DNA of 64,000 nt, taken from contig JAJEKV010000067.1 in NCBI GenBank assembly GCA_021234155.1, forward strand, positions 2,400,091 to 2,464,090, in the 5' to 3' direction. Positions 25,941 to 36,978 of this stretch are shown here, piece by piece (within the stretch, counting starts at the first letter, position 1; every line of letters starts with the position of its first letter). The DNA comes from Isoetes taiwanensis (taxonomy: Eukaryota > Streptophyta > Lycopodiopsida > Isoetales > Isoetaceae). The notes beneath the pieces are model-generated. The model had not been told where the DNA came from. It worked only from the letters and a program-made list of their open reading frames with translations, and did no database searches. Made by a program: the position numbers and the translations under genes.

Positions 25941-25948
25941 CTATATAA
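25941..25948 (+). promoter_or_regulatory. TATA box of the 25,999 gene
   Basis: CTATATAA lies 51 bp before the ATG at 25,999, in otherwise mixed sequence. This is the usual plant spacing for a short 5' leader of about 20-25 nt. It supports transcription on the plus strand. Confidence 0.6.
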
Positions 25949-25998
25949 GTTGATGTAAGAGAATGTTGTTTGCAGTGAAGTAGCCTAACAAAGCAATA

Positions 25999-26295
25999 AT
26001 GAAGATGCTTGTAGCCTTATGCTTGATGATGACGACGATGATGGTTTCGCAAGCAGGAGGACATCCAGTTTCCTTGAAATTAAGATTTCCATATACGCAT
26101 AATGAGGTGGTGAGAGATATGGAGTTTATTCCTCTTGCCGAAATTGCTCATCCTCCAATCATTACAATCGATTGGGGTAAGGATAATAGCTCAACACCAA
26201 CGACACAAACGCCCATAGTTAACTCAACATCCCCAACTCTAGCTCCAGCTCCAAAGACCACCAAGCACAAGAATCATTTGAGCTTCAAAGACTAG
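25999..26295 (+). CDS. Small predicted secreted protein, 98 aa
   Basis: The frame starts MKMLVALCLMMTTMMVSQAG, a short positive start followed by a hydrophobic stretch and a small-residue cleavage context (SQA-G), which is a convincing signal peptide. The mature part (about 77 aa) has no cysteines. It begins with a basic/aromatic segment (SLKLRFPYTHNEVV), then an acidic-hydrophobic segment (DMEFIPLAEIAHPP). It ends in a Thr/Ser/Pro-rich tail with TLAPAPK, an arabinogalactan-protein-like glycosylation motif, and a basic KTTKHKNH end. The ATG is the first after a TATA box 51 bp upstream. I do not recognise the family. A GT donor-like site (GGGGTAAGG, GT at 26,177-26,178) allows an alternative spliced model joining to 26,657-26,854 through an acceptor-like TTGTAG ending near 26,711; the unspliced frame is simpler. 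Function is unknown; a peptide signal or wall protein would be a guess. Confidence 0.55.
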   Translation: MKMLVALCLMMTTMMVSQAGGHPVSLKLRFPYTHNEVVRDMEFIPLAEIAHPPIITIDWGKDNSSTPTTQTPIVNSTSPTLAPAPKTTKHKNHLSFKD

Positions 26296-26387
26296 AATCA
26301 TTTGTAACTTGGGAAGTACCTTCTAATAACTTCTACTCATTGATTGCCATGGATAGAAATGCCATCTCTCCGCCGCCAATCCTCAAC

Positions 26388-26645
26388 CTCATCCTCCTCA
26401 CCGCCCCCATACCTCATCCTCATTCTCAACCCAAATCCTTTCCTCATCCCCCGCCTCCTCCGCTTCATCCAAAATCTCATCCCCGCCTCCCCTTCATCCC
26501 AAATCTCATCCCCGCCCCCGCTTCATCCCAAACCTCATCCTCACCCCAAACATTCCAAATCTCATCCACATCCTCCTCCTCCTCACCCCAAATCTCATCC
26601 CCATCCTCGCCCTCGCCCTCATCCCCCTATCCTCATCCTCTTGTG
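26388..26645. repeat. Pyrimidine-rich (CCTCATCC)-type low-complexity tract
   Basis: About 260 bp of the plus strand is almost purely C, T and A, built from imperfect CTCATCC and CCTCATC units. Open frames here read as His/Pro/Ser-rich strings in two frames at once, typical of low-complexity DNA rather than a selected protein. It lies 90 bp after the stop of the small secreted-protein frame and could be its 3' UTR or an intron. Confidence 0.8.
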
Positions 26646-26656
26646 CCGGCTTAGGC

Positions 26657-26854
26657 ATGAACCTCATCGTTCGGAAAGCACAAAGATATCTATGTGCATT
26701 ATTGATTGTAGACATTCCCAAGGAGCGAATGATGTTTCTTCCGAAAGGTTTATTATTCTTATCAAAACCCGGTCCCTATGTTGACGATAATGGCAATCAT
26801 AAAATTGAATTTCACTTGGTGAAGCAATCGCAACTGATTCCTTCACATTCCTAA
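26657..26854 (+). other. Open frame of unknown status (possible second exon)
   Basis: A 65-codon plus-strand frame, MNLIVRKAQRYLCALLIVDI followed by a KERMMFLPKG and KPGPYVDDNG segment, outside low-complexity DNA. An acceptor-like TTGTAG lies inside it near 26,706-26,711. If used, the remaining exon would encode about 48 residues ending HLVKQSQLIPSHS. I do not recognise it. It could be the second exon of the 25,999 gene or a chance frame. Confidence 0.3.
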
Positions 26855-26859
26855 ATACC

Positions 26860-28054
26860 AACCACACGACATCTCCGCCAAACTATAACCTCATCTCACT
26901 ACCCCTTAGACTGGAGTAATGATGTTGCCAATACTAGTTTCGCTTTGTTCTTCTAGGAGGATTTTCTACCCAAGGCATCGTAAATGTCTTTAGGTTTTTT
27001 GTATAGGAATTTATATATATTTATATTGAATACTTTTTTTGTGTCTTAATCTTTTGAATAAGTTGCATAGATTATGATGAAAATTTGTTTTTTCAGTTGA
27101 TATTTTTCATCTATTATTTCTAAACATAAACAATAAAGTCTCATTTTTTTGCCGTTCTTATTTTTCGTCCTTTAATGATTCCAAATTGAGACACCAAGGC
27201 TTTTCTAATTTCCTTTGAGGTGAGTCTTAAAAAAGACGAGAATTTTGTTTTGTAAGCATGATTGACATGTTGCATTGATATGTAAAAAAGGAGTCATGCT
27301 TGGGGCAAGGGTGGGTGGGATTGTAAGAGGAATTGATACATAATTTGTTTAAATCGTTCTACTTTTGCAACATAAAATATACTTGTTAACATTTGTATAG
27401 GGCCTTTCAATTGAGAATATATTAAGCAATTATTGCATAAACCCAACCAATTTGATACCCTCAATTGCGTGAATAGCATGTTCTGGGTAGTATAAATTAG
27501 ATGATAGGTATTGATTATGGATTTAGAAATAAAGTTTGACTTACTCAACCAACTAGAGTTTGTTAAATATCAAAACATTTTTTCCTGGATGTAACAAAGT
27601 TTCACTTGCTCAACCAGCTAGAGTCTGTTAAATATCAAAACACTTTTGCCTGGATGTAACACGTTCAACGTTCGAACAACATTTGATACTCAAATGAGAA
27701 ATGCACAATTAACCTTCTTTAATGGGAAATGCTTCTAGTTGATAAATTAAGAGCAAACACATTTCTTTTCCAATTCTAAATCTCTTTGTCATGGCATAAT
27801 TAATTAACTCCTCTATAAGTGCAGACAGGGAGAGTTAAAGTGGAACAAACTGATCGACATTACGTATATGGTTTACATTCCCAAATTGCAGAGCAAAACC
27901 TTATGAGGACAACAGGAGAAATTGCTTAGCTTATCTTCACGGTTGATAAAGGTGACATCGGACCGAAGGTAGATAGCAAAGAATTTATTTGTATGACAAT
28001 GGGACACTATCAGCAATAGCCCAAAATTGGAAAATAATCCAACTTTGGGATTTT
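26860..28054. other. AT-rich intergenic stretch
   Basis: No gene seen. It includes the 65-bp tandem duplication at 27,531-27,660 and the left approach to the 19-bp satellite. A possible 3' processing region (ATATATATTTATATTG near 27,010-27,030) follows the small-gene area. Confidence 0.4.
27531..27660. repeat. 65-bp tandem duplication
   Basis: Two adjacent units beginning AAAGTTTGAC and AAAGTTTCAC, each containing ACTCAACCA or GCTCAACCA, GTTAAATATCAAAACA and CCTGGATGTAAC. They differ at about six positions. Confidence 0.9.
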
Positions 28055-31000
28055 GAGCATGTTTGAGCCTAGGTGGCATGTTGGAGCCTAGGTGGCATGT
28101 TTGAGCCAACTTGGCATGTTGGAGGCTAGGTGGCACGTTCGAGTTTAGGTGGCGTGCTTTAGGCATCTTGGCATGTTTGAGCCTAGATGGCATGTTGGAG
28201 CCCGCGTGGCATGTTTGAGCCACCTTGGCATGTTTGAGCCTAGGTGGCATGTTGGAGCCACCTTGGCACGTTGGAGCCTAGATGGCATGTTAGAACCTAG
28301 GTGGCATGCTTGACACACCTTGGCATGTCTTTCGCCTAGGTGGCATTTCTGGAGTCCAAGGCAGACATGTTTGAGCCACCTTGGCATGTTGGAGCCGCAT
28401 GTGGCCCCGCTTTGAGCCGTGGGGTGGCATGTTGGAGCCCAGGGTGGCATGTTGCAGCCCATGTGGCATGTTTGAGCCTAGGTGGCATGTTTTGAGTGGC
28501 ATGTTTGAGCCTATATGACATGTTGGAGCCCACGTGGCATGTTTGAGCCACATTGGCATGTTTGAGCCTAGGTGGCATGTTTGAGCCTAGATGGCATGTT
28601 GGAGCCTAGGTGGCATGTTGGAGCCTAAGTGGCATGTTGGAGCCTAGGTGGCATATTAGAGCCTAGGTGGCATATTTTAGTCTAGGTGGCATGCTGGATT
28701 CTAGGTGGCATGTGTGAGCCACCTTGGCACGTTGGAGCCTAGGTGGCGTGCTTGAGCCACCTTGGCATGTTAGAGCCTAGTTGGCATGTTGGTGCCCGCG
28801 TGGCATGTTTGAGCCACCTTGGCATGTTGGAGCCTATGTGGCATATTGGAGTCTAGATGGCATGTTGGAACCTAGGTGGCATGTTTTAGCCACCTTGGCA
28901 TGTCGGGCCTAGATGGCATGTTGGAGTCTAGGTGCCATGTTGGAGCCTAGGTGGCATGTCGGACCTAGGTGGTGTGCTTGAGCCACCTTGGTATGTTACA
29001 GCCTAGGTGGCATCTTGGAGTCCGTCTAACATGTTTGAGCCACCTTGGCATGCTTGAGCCTAGGTGGCATGTTGGAGCCTAGGTGGCATATGGCATGTTG
29101 GATTCTAGGTGGCATGTGTGAGCCACCTTGGCATGTTGGAGCCCGACCTTGGCATGTTAGAGCCTAGTTGGCATGTTGGTGCCCAGGTGGCATGTTTGAG
29201 CCACCTTGGCATGTTGGAGCTTAGGTGGCATATTGGAGTCTAGATGGCGTTGGAGCCTAGGTGGCATGTTTGAGCCACCTTGGCATGTCGGAGCCTAGGT
29301 GGCATGTTGGAGCCTAGCTGGTGTGCTTGAGCCACCTTGGTATGTTTGAGCCTAGGTGGCATGCTGGAGCATGCGTAGCATATTTGCCTAGGTGGCATAT
29401 TGGAGCCCACCTGGCATGTTTGAGCTGCCTTGGCATGTTTGAGCCTAGGGGCATGTTGGATCCTAAGTGGCATGTTGGAGCCTAGGTGGCATGTTTGAGC
29501 CACCTTGGCATGTTGGAGCCCAGGTGGCATGTCGGACCCTAGGTGGTGTGCTTGATCCACCTTGGCATGTTGGAGTCTAAGTGGCATCTTGGAGCCCGCG
29601 TGGCACGCTTGAGCCACCTTGGCATGCTTGAGCCTAGGTGGCATGTTGGAGCCTAGGTGGCATATTGGAGTCTATGTGGCATGTTGGATTCTAGCGTAGG
29701 TGGCATGTTGGAGCCTAGGTGGCGTGCTTGAGCCACCTTGGCATGTTTGAGCCTAGGTGGCATGTTGGAGCCTAGGTGGCATGCTTGAGCCTAGGTGGCG
29801 TGTTTGAGCCATCTTGTCATGTTTGAGCCACCTAGGCATGTTAAAGCCTAGGTGGCATGTTGGAGCCTAGGTAGCATGTTTGAGCCACCTTGACATCTTG
29901 GAGCTTAGGTGGCATGTTTGAGCGCAGGTGGCATGTTTGAGACATCTTGGCATGTTGGAGCTTAGGTGGCATGCTTGAGCCTAGATGGCATGTTGGAGCC
30001 GAGGTGGCGTGTTTTAGCCATACTAGCATGTTTCAGCCACCTTGGCATGTTAAAGCCTAGGTGGCATGTTGGAGCCCCCGTGGTATGTTTGAGCCACCGT
30101 GACATGCTTGAGATTAGGTGGCATGTTGGAGCCTAGGTGGGATGTTGGATTCTTGGTGATGTTTGAGCCACCTTGGCATGCTTGAGCCCATGTGGCACGT
30201 TGGAGCCCATGTGGCATGTTGGAGCTACCTTGGCATGTTTGAGCCTAGGTGGCATGTTTGAGCCCACGTGGCATGTTTGAGCTACCTTGGCATGTTGGAC
30301 CCTAGGTGGCATGTTATACCCCACGTGGCATGTTTGACCTAGGTGGCATGTTGGAGCCTAGGTGGCGTGTTTGAGCCACCTTGGCATGTTAGAGTTTAGG
30401 TGGCATATTGGAGCCCGCATGGCATGTTTGAGCCACCTTGGCATGTTGGAGCCTAGGTGGCATGTTGAAACCTAGGTGGCGTGCTTGAGCCACCTTGGCA
30501 TGTTTGAGGCTAGGTGGCATGTTGGAGCCCAAGTGGCATGTTTGAGTCTAAGTGGCATGTTGGAGCCCACATGGCATGTGTGAGCCACCTTGGCACGTTG
30601 GAACCTAGGTGGCGTGTTTGAGCCATCTTGGCATGTTTGAGCCACCTTGGCATGTTAGAGCCTAGGTGGCACGTTGATGCCCGCTTGGCATGTTTGAGCC
30701 ACCTTAGCATGTTAGAACCTAGGTGGCATGTTGGAGCCTGCGTGGCATGTTTGAGCCACCTTGGCATGCTGGAGCCTAGGTGGCATATTGGAGTCTAGAT
30801 GGCATGTTGGAGCCTAGGTGGCATATTTGAGCCACCTTGGCATGTTGGAGCCTAGGTGGCATTTTGTAGCCTAGGTGGCGTGCTTCAGCCACTTTGGCAT
30901 GTTTGAGCCTAGGTGGCATGTTGGAGCATGCGTCGCATGTTTGGGCCTAGGTGGCGTGTTGGAGCCCGCGTGGCATGTTTGAGCCTAGGTGGCATGTTGG

Positions 31001-31815
31001 AGCCCACGTAGTATGTTTGAGGGCATGTTTGAGCCTAGGTGGCATGTTGTAACCTAGGTTGCATGTTGGATCCTAGGTGGCATGTTGGAGCCTAGGTGGC
31101 ATGTTTGAGCCACCTTGTCATGTTGGAGCCCAGGTGGCATGTTGGACCCTCACCTTGGCATTTTTGAGCCCGCATGGCGTGTTTGAGCCACCTTGGCATC
31201 CTAGGTGGCATGTTGGAGCCTAGATGGCAAGTTGGAGCCCACATGGCATGCTTGAGCTGAGGTGGCGTGTTTGAGCCATCTTGGCGTGTTTGAGCCAACT
31301 TGGCATATTAAAGCCTAGGTGGCATGTTGGAGCCCGCGTGGCATGTTTGGACCACCTTGGCATGCGTGAGCCAAGGTGGCATGTTTGAACCTAGGTGGCA
31401 TAATGGAGTCTAGGTGGCATGTTGGATTCTAGGTGGCATATTTGAGCCACCTTGGCATGTTGGAGCTTAGGTGGCATGTTGGAACCTAGGTGGCATGGTT
31501 GATCCACCTTGGCATGTTTGAGCCTGGGTGGCATGTTGGAGCCCACGTGGCATGTGTGAGCCGCCTTGGCATGTTAGCGTAAGTGGCATGTTGGATCCCA
31601 TGTGGCATGTGTGAGCCACCTTGGCATGTTGGAGCCTAGGTGGCGTGTTTGAGCCATCTTGCCATGTTTGAGCCACCTTGGCATGTTAGAGCCTAGGTGG
31701 CATGTTGGTGCCCACGTGGCATGTTTGAGCCACCTTGGCATGTTTGAGCCTAGGTGGCATGTTGGAGCCCCACGTGGCATTTTGGAGCCACCGTGGCATA
31801 TTGGGGCCCTTCTGT
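28055..31815. repeat. 19-bp satellite array, about 3.8 kb
   Basis: Roughly 195 head-to-tail 19-bp monomers. Three main types mix irregularly: GCCTAGGTGGCATGTTGGA, GCCACCTTGGCATGTTTGA and GCCCGCGTGGCATGTTTGA. All share TGGCATGTT. The first two types carry AGGTGGC and GCCACCT, which are reverse complements, so neighbouring monomers can pair across an 8-nt ATGTTTGA loop. On the minus strand the monomer has no stop in any frame, so frames of 60-134 codons appear whose products repeat every 19 residues (three monomers = 57 bp). These are treated as by-products, not genes. The array ends at 31,815 in the sequence that also borders the block 1 array. Confidence 0.95.
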
Positions 31816-32860
31816 CCATTTCCTTTACTTGTTTGGGTTCCCTTGGTCTCTCTTGATTTTTCCTTCTTTTATATGTCTAGATAAACCTTGCTACCCCCCT
31901 TGGACCCTAGTCTAGTAGCTTTGACCTTGTTATGTAGGCTGATCTCTTTTATCATATGCTGGAATCTTTTCCACAGGCTATTACATCCATGGTTAAATTT
32001 TCATAATTTTCTGAAACGTAGATAATTAGTTACGAATTTATAATCATTTATCTTCAAAAAATCAGTTACGAATTTATAATTATCTATTTTCAAGAAATCA
32101 TAAGTAATGCATCTTTTGGTTTTTTTTCTTTGATTTTTTGCATATTTGTTTCTTGGTCTAACTTGCACCTGAGTTTTGCTGCACATGCAGGTGTCTTTTC
32201 TATCTGAAATTTTTACCATGGCATCGCTTGCATTAGTGGCACCTTTTACTAAATTTCCATTAGTTTCTGACACTCTGTCTATTTATTGTGATTTTTGATG
32301 CTTTGTTATTGAAAAATCATAAGTACTGTATATGTAAGCTTTTGGACATGAATTTTTGCTTGCTGGTCTACCAAGTTTCAGCAAATTTGGATAATGATAA
32401 GTGGCTGATGTTTTGCAATTAGTTTCATTTTAATGGTTTTTTGCAGTTTAGGTGGAGTTCTTGCTTAATTGCATTTAATCATGGCCAAAAAGTCCCAGCG
32501 TTGCTGGGCATAGGCTGGGAACATGTAAATGACATGGAAGAGTATAATATTATACGTTGCCATAAATTTATGCTTCTCAAATGAAATCCAATTTCTTGCA
32601 GTCATAATGCATTTTTGCGTCTTCCTTCTTTCTTTTGTTGCTTTAATGTGTTTTTATACTTTGCTTCTTTCTTTTGTTTGCTTTAAGTATGATTTTCTTT
32701 CTTTTGTTTGTTTTAATTATGGTTTGAATATGACACGTGGACGGATATGCCCCTAACCACGTTCAACATTGAAGAGAAATAACGGCATAAATATGGTATT
32801 TTAGGTTGTTATACACAAAGTTGATGCCAAAACGAAGAAAAGAAAAAAGGGTATTTATGG
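31816..32860. repeat. Non-coding part of duplicated block (block 2)
   Basis: Counterpart of 1,791-2,765. AT-rich, with CTTTCTTTTGTTTG tracts at 32,620-32,720. A direct repeat TTTATAATCATTTATC / TTTATAATTATCTATTTTC with AGTTACGAA lies at 32,028-32,090. No gene recognised. Confidence 0.6.
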
Positions 32861-33939
32861 AGATTGGTATGTTGTATCAAACAAATAGTCCACATTATTA
32901 AAGTATCACATTATGCTAGGTGTCAGTGGTGGCAGACTACACTTGGCATATTTAGGTTAGCTTAAGTGTAGGGCTTAGATTTAGCTAGATGTAGAGCTCA
33001 GATTTGCGGTCTACACTATATTAAATCAGAGCCTCTTCAGATGTATTCAGGTTTTATCTCAAGTTTGGAGAGCCTCATTTGGCGCACGTTTCCTTCACGC
33101 TTTGTACATATTTGTTTCTCTTGTTCTTATTTTGTGGTCATGAGAACAGCAGCTTTGTAGCATTCAGCAGTCATAGACTGCTGCTGCATGGTGTATGCCA
33201 AGAACTCACAATTAACAGTGGCGCCATTATGCCGGGTTCGTCATGATCACTTTCTTTAGCCTTCCTGTCTGCTGTTGTCTTGCGGCTCTCATGCTTCTTC
33301 GTTTTGAAAACTTCCTGTATATTACTTTCCCTTAGATGCCCAATCAATCGTTGATATGTTTGCTTGGAGGCCTTTTTTTTCATGTTTTAGTTGTGTTAGA
33401 ATTTAGTTCAATATGGAATTCAGTTGTAACTAATGCCTTAGCTTAGATGGATCACTATTTAAAACCAAATGAATTCCATCTTTCACCTTTACTTTCAATG
33501 GTTTAAATTTTATCAGAGCACAACACAATGAATATGAAATAGCCTCGATTAAATCAAGCAACTTCTTCAATTCAACTTGTCGACCTCATCCGATCACTGT
33601 CACCACTGTGTATATATCCATTCGATCCTTTTTAAAGCTTAAATAGTTTAGATCCAATCGGTTAGCATTCGGTTCCGGATCTCGGTGCCGGATCGGTCGG
33701 TCTTTGCCTCCATTTTTATATACTATATATCCCACAGGCTTAGCTCCAGACTTTTGACTTCTCGAACCATTGGAATAACAATTGCAAATAAAATAGTTTG
33801 AATACGAATACCTTAGGGCATATGATTTTACAACCATATACCATAGCAAAGCTTTGACCTAATTCACTTCACAGCCTTTCATATGAGAACAACTGCTAAT
33901 CTCCCTTAACATATATGATAATCATGGTCAACTCCAACA
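32861..33939 (-). mobile_element. Copia-type LTR, block 2 copy E1
   Basis: Best uninterrupted LTR copy, about 1.08 kb. On the minus strand it starts TGTTGGAGT at 33,939 next to the polypurine tract and ends near 32,869 at ATACCA. A 55-codon minus-strand frame starting MKKKASKQTYQRLIGHLRES (33,171-33,383) is shared with 39,080-39,301. Either it is a chance frame or the LTR carries a short leader peptide. Confidence 0.65.
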
Positions 33940-35760
33940 TTCCTCCTTTATCATATATGTCTCAGAATCGAGAGAGTCTTTAAGCCGCAAAAAAACGCTT
34001 TAAGCCATCTCTCAACTTTGTAAACTTACTTTCGCTAGTGCTTTAGTAAACACATCAGCTATTTGATTTGAAGTGCTAATGTATTCCATCCGATATATTT
34101 CTTGCCCGCCGCCTCCCGATAAAGTGCATGTTCAACTCTATACGCTTTGGTCCTTTTCATATTCACAATTGCCATGCAACTTTGACCGCCGGGCTAAAAT
34201 CTTTGTTGCCTCTGTTTGAACACATCCTAGTTCTTCTAATAATCTTCTGAGCCATACTACTTCTTTAGATGCTAGAGAGGCAGCTGAATATTCTAGCTGA
34301 AGACATTGCTACTACACTTTGCTTTTTGGTTCTCCAAGATTTAGGCCCACCTGCTAGAAAAATAACATATCCAGAAGTTGACTTTCTCATACTTAAGTCC
34401 CCTCCCCAGTCTGCATCACTGTATGCTTTCATTTTCAAATTAGAATTGTTAAATCTGATTCCAAAATATCTGGTTCCCTTTAAATACATCAAAATTCTTT
34501 TTCCTGCTATCCAATGTGTTTGGCTGGGATTGTGACATCACTTGCTCAAGATATTTACTGCATATGCTATATCTGTCGAGTATTGTTTGACAAATATAAA
34601 AGACAACCTATGAGAGCCCTGTATGGTATATCTTCCATTTCTTTTGTTTCTGACCCAGTTATTCAATTCTCCTTCAGTAAACTAAGAGGTGGCAAAAAAT
34701 TTGTGAATCCAAGCTTTGATTCTATATTGATTCTATATTCCTCGAATTGTGAGAGACCCCATATCGTAGATCCAGAGTCCATTTTTATAGACCATGTGGC
34801 AAATAAATTATATGTTGTCTTTTTATACTTTTCAGTGCGAAAATTTACTGGTTTTGGTTCAGTTGAATCCTTAGCCTCTTGATTCCCAAGACAATAGAAG
34901 TTCAAATAGTCTTGGGATGGCATTTATCAGTCTTGTAAAGCGTTGGAGATTATTGAATACATCATCTGCATTGTCTTACTCTGGAAATAAAGAATCTCCT
35001 TAACCGATTAACTATCAGGGACACCTTTTGGCCACGTGGAGATCACAATATAGAAAACCTTTGTCCACTCTCGATTTTAGAAGCGATGTGTAAGAGCTAA
35101 TTCTATGGGAATCAAATGGATGGCACCTACCTACCTTTTTGTAAAGGGAAGGTGGAGAAAAATGACTGCTATAACAGGCAGGCATGTTCTTCTCATTGAC
35201 TTCTGGGCACTCTGACTCTGTCTATGTCAATACCTTCACTAGTAGTACCACGTATATACATCAAAGTATGGATCCTTACTGGTGCAGTTCCCAGTACATA
35301 TAACCCTGACTCTATGTCAATGTCAGAAACAACCAAGATATCATCTACAAAACCATATCCAATTGCCATTGTCAAAAACCACTTCCAAAAAAATACCAAT
35401 CCAGTTCCCATTATATATAGCTTTGACTCTATGTCGATGTCAATTTGTTACAACACTATCATATACCTTCACTTGCAAAACCACTCCCATAGAATTTGCT
35501 GGCCGCTGCAAGTCCTTATATAAACAACCAAGATATCATCTACAGAACAATATGCAATTGCCATTATCAAAAACCACTTTCAAAAATACATATCTTGTAA
35601 TGAAATTAATACATCACAACCCCTTTATATCCTATTATAAAATGCATCAAAACTAAGAAACAAAGAATGGGATTTGTCATAAAATTAAATAAAATGGGTT
35701 GCAGCGAGCTCCCATAGTGGAACAAAAGGAATGAAGTGCAGAATCCTAGAATCTTGTAAA
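33940..35760 (-). pseudogene. Copia E1 RT-RNase H remnant (block 2)
   Basis: Minus-strand Copia pol 3' half. Landmarks in sense order: YCSVDDILVV near 35,555-35,525; a second active-site-like box, YGFVDDILVV, near 35,360-35,330; the RT end region; and RNase H with [20 protein letters not shown] (in 34,265-34,492), whose SDADW-GD carries a catalytic Asp of Copia RNase H. Next come [14 protein letters not shown], then WLRRLLEELGCVQTEA and the tail before the polypurine tract. The two VDD boxes lie about 200 bp apart within similar flanking DNA, so this part is internally duplicated. TGA and frameshift breaks make it non-functional. Order and strand match the adjoining LTR. Confidence 0.78.
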
Positions 35761-36036
35761 TGTACTTGTATGCAGCTAAAGATACTACGCATTGTATCAT
35801 GCAAGAGTAAAGCTTGCCAAATGAACTGTTATATGCCCATATGCAAATGCTGATACTTTTCCATTTTCAAGTTGTAATATGTCTACAAAAAGATTCATAA
35901 TTTTGCAATAGAATGGAGATATGCTAGATCTAGCAGTCTAATATTTTCGGCCACCATATCTTGAATAGAAGTCCACTTAATTCAAAAGCACCACTGACCT
36001 GAGAATGATCTAGCTTTTTCTTGTGGAACTTCAAGG
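35761..36036 (-). mobile_element. Copia-associated segment between E1 and E2
   Basis: Shared with 9,045-9,320 and with 41,125-41,590 (there split by the SINE). Landmarks are GTATCATGCAAGAGTAAAGC, CAAGTTGTAATATGTC, GATTCATAATTTTGCAATAG and TCGGCCACCATATCTTGA. Non-coding. Confidence 0.55.
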
Positions 36037-36435
36037 AGATTGGTATGTTGTATCAGACAAATAGTCCACATTATTAAAGTATCATATTAACTATTAACCA
36101 CCTAGTGGTTAACATTGTGCACATGCTAGCTATCAGTGGTGGCAGACTACACTTGGCATATTTAGGTTAGCATAAGTGTAGGGCTTAGATTTAGCTAGAT
36201 GTAGAGCTCAGATTTGCGGTCTACACTATATTAAATCAGAGCCTCTTCAGATGTATTCAGGTTTTATCTCAAGTTTGGAGAGCCTCATTTGGCGCACGTT
36301 TCCTTCACGCTTTGTACATATTTGTTTCTCTTGTTCTTATTTTGTGGTCATGAGAATAGCAGCTTTGTAGCATCCAGCAGTCATAGACTACTGCTGCATG
36401 GTGTATGCCAAGAACTCACAATTAACAGTGGCGCC
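36037..36435 (-). mobile_element. Copia LTR E2, part 1 (split by PPR insertion)
   Basis: Matches 32,861-33,236 up to GTGGCGCCA, then breaks. The missing remainder resumes at 39,149 (GGGTTCGCTCATGATC). Block 1 has the same LTR uninterrupted at 9,321-10,440. This defines a 2.7-kb insertion at 36,436-39,148. Confidence 0.75.
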
Positions 36436-36978
36436 AATATGTAGCACAATAACAGGGGGTTATTTCTGTATTTTTATACGTTTTTTCCAAAGGTTTTCAT
36501 ATGATTTGTGATTGTATTGCACGAGGCATACGGATCAGTACATCTAGAGTGCGCAATGTATTTCTATATTTGAAGGGCATATGATCTATGGTTTTGCAAT
36601 GGTTTGGCATATTGCAGATAGATCAATTATTTTTATATTCCAAAAAGCTCATGCAGGCATCGAGGTCCCTTATTTTAGGGTTCCTGGAGACAAGATTTAA
36701 TTTAGGGCTTTCAGATTTTGCTTTCGATTAAGGAGGGGAGAGCTTTCATGCCGGGATCGCTTACGAGGCATTCTTTTATCATCTTACAATTTCATCATCT
36801 TATATTTCATCAAGGATTTAACTAAAGCGGCTGTTCTGCAAGGTCGGTTTCTGCACAGACCAGCTCATTCTAGCAAGTTTTAACTCATTCTGGGGCCTTA
36901 TGATGATTTGCAAACAATGAGTTGTCTTCTGATAAAACCCTTGCCGTGTACATGGACTTGGCAGGCAATTCTCAGGAA
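36436..36978. other. Flank carried with PPR fragment
   Basis: Not repeated elsewhere in the window. Probably the native 5' flank or leader of the captured PPR gene. A possible start ATGAGTTGTCTTCTG at 36,917 opens a frame that shifts before the first PPR motif. Confidence 0.4.

Noticed and set aside
26340-26784. Proline/histidine-rich (extensin-like) protein
   Set aside because: Two overlapping frames give equally long low-complexity products from a pyrimidine tract; no signal peptide and no extensin SPPPP repeats.
28145-31819. Long minus-strand open frames with 19-residue repeats (up to 134 codons)
   Set aside because: They follow from a stop-free 19-bp monomer and occur in all frames; there is no start context, codon bias or non-repeat domain.
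33480-33540. Plus-strand primer-binding site (TTATCAGAGCA) in the Copia LTR
   Set aside because: It points opposite to the coding strand of the element and lies inside the shared LTR unit, so it is probably a chance match.
34663-34923. Copia protease active site (MDSGST) in the minus-strand frame
   Set aside because: The string appears where the end of RT is expected, immediately before the RT-RNase H linker, so it is most likely coincidental.
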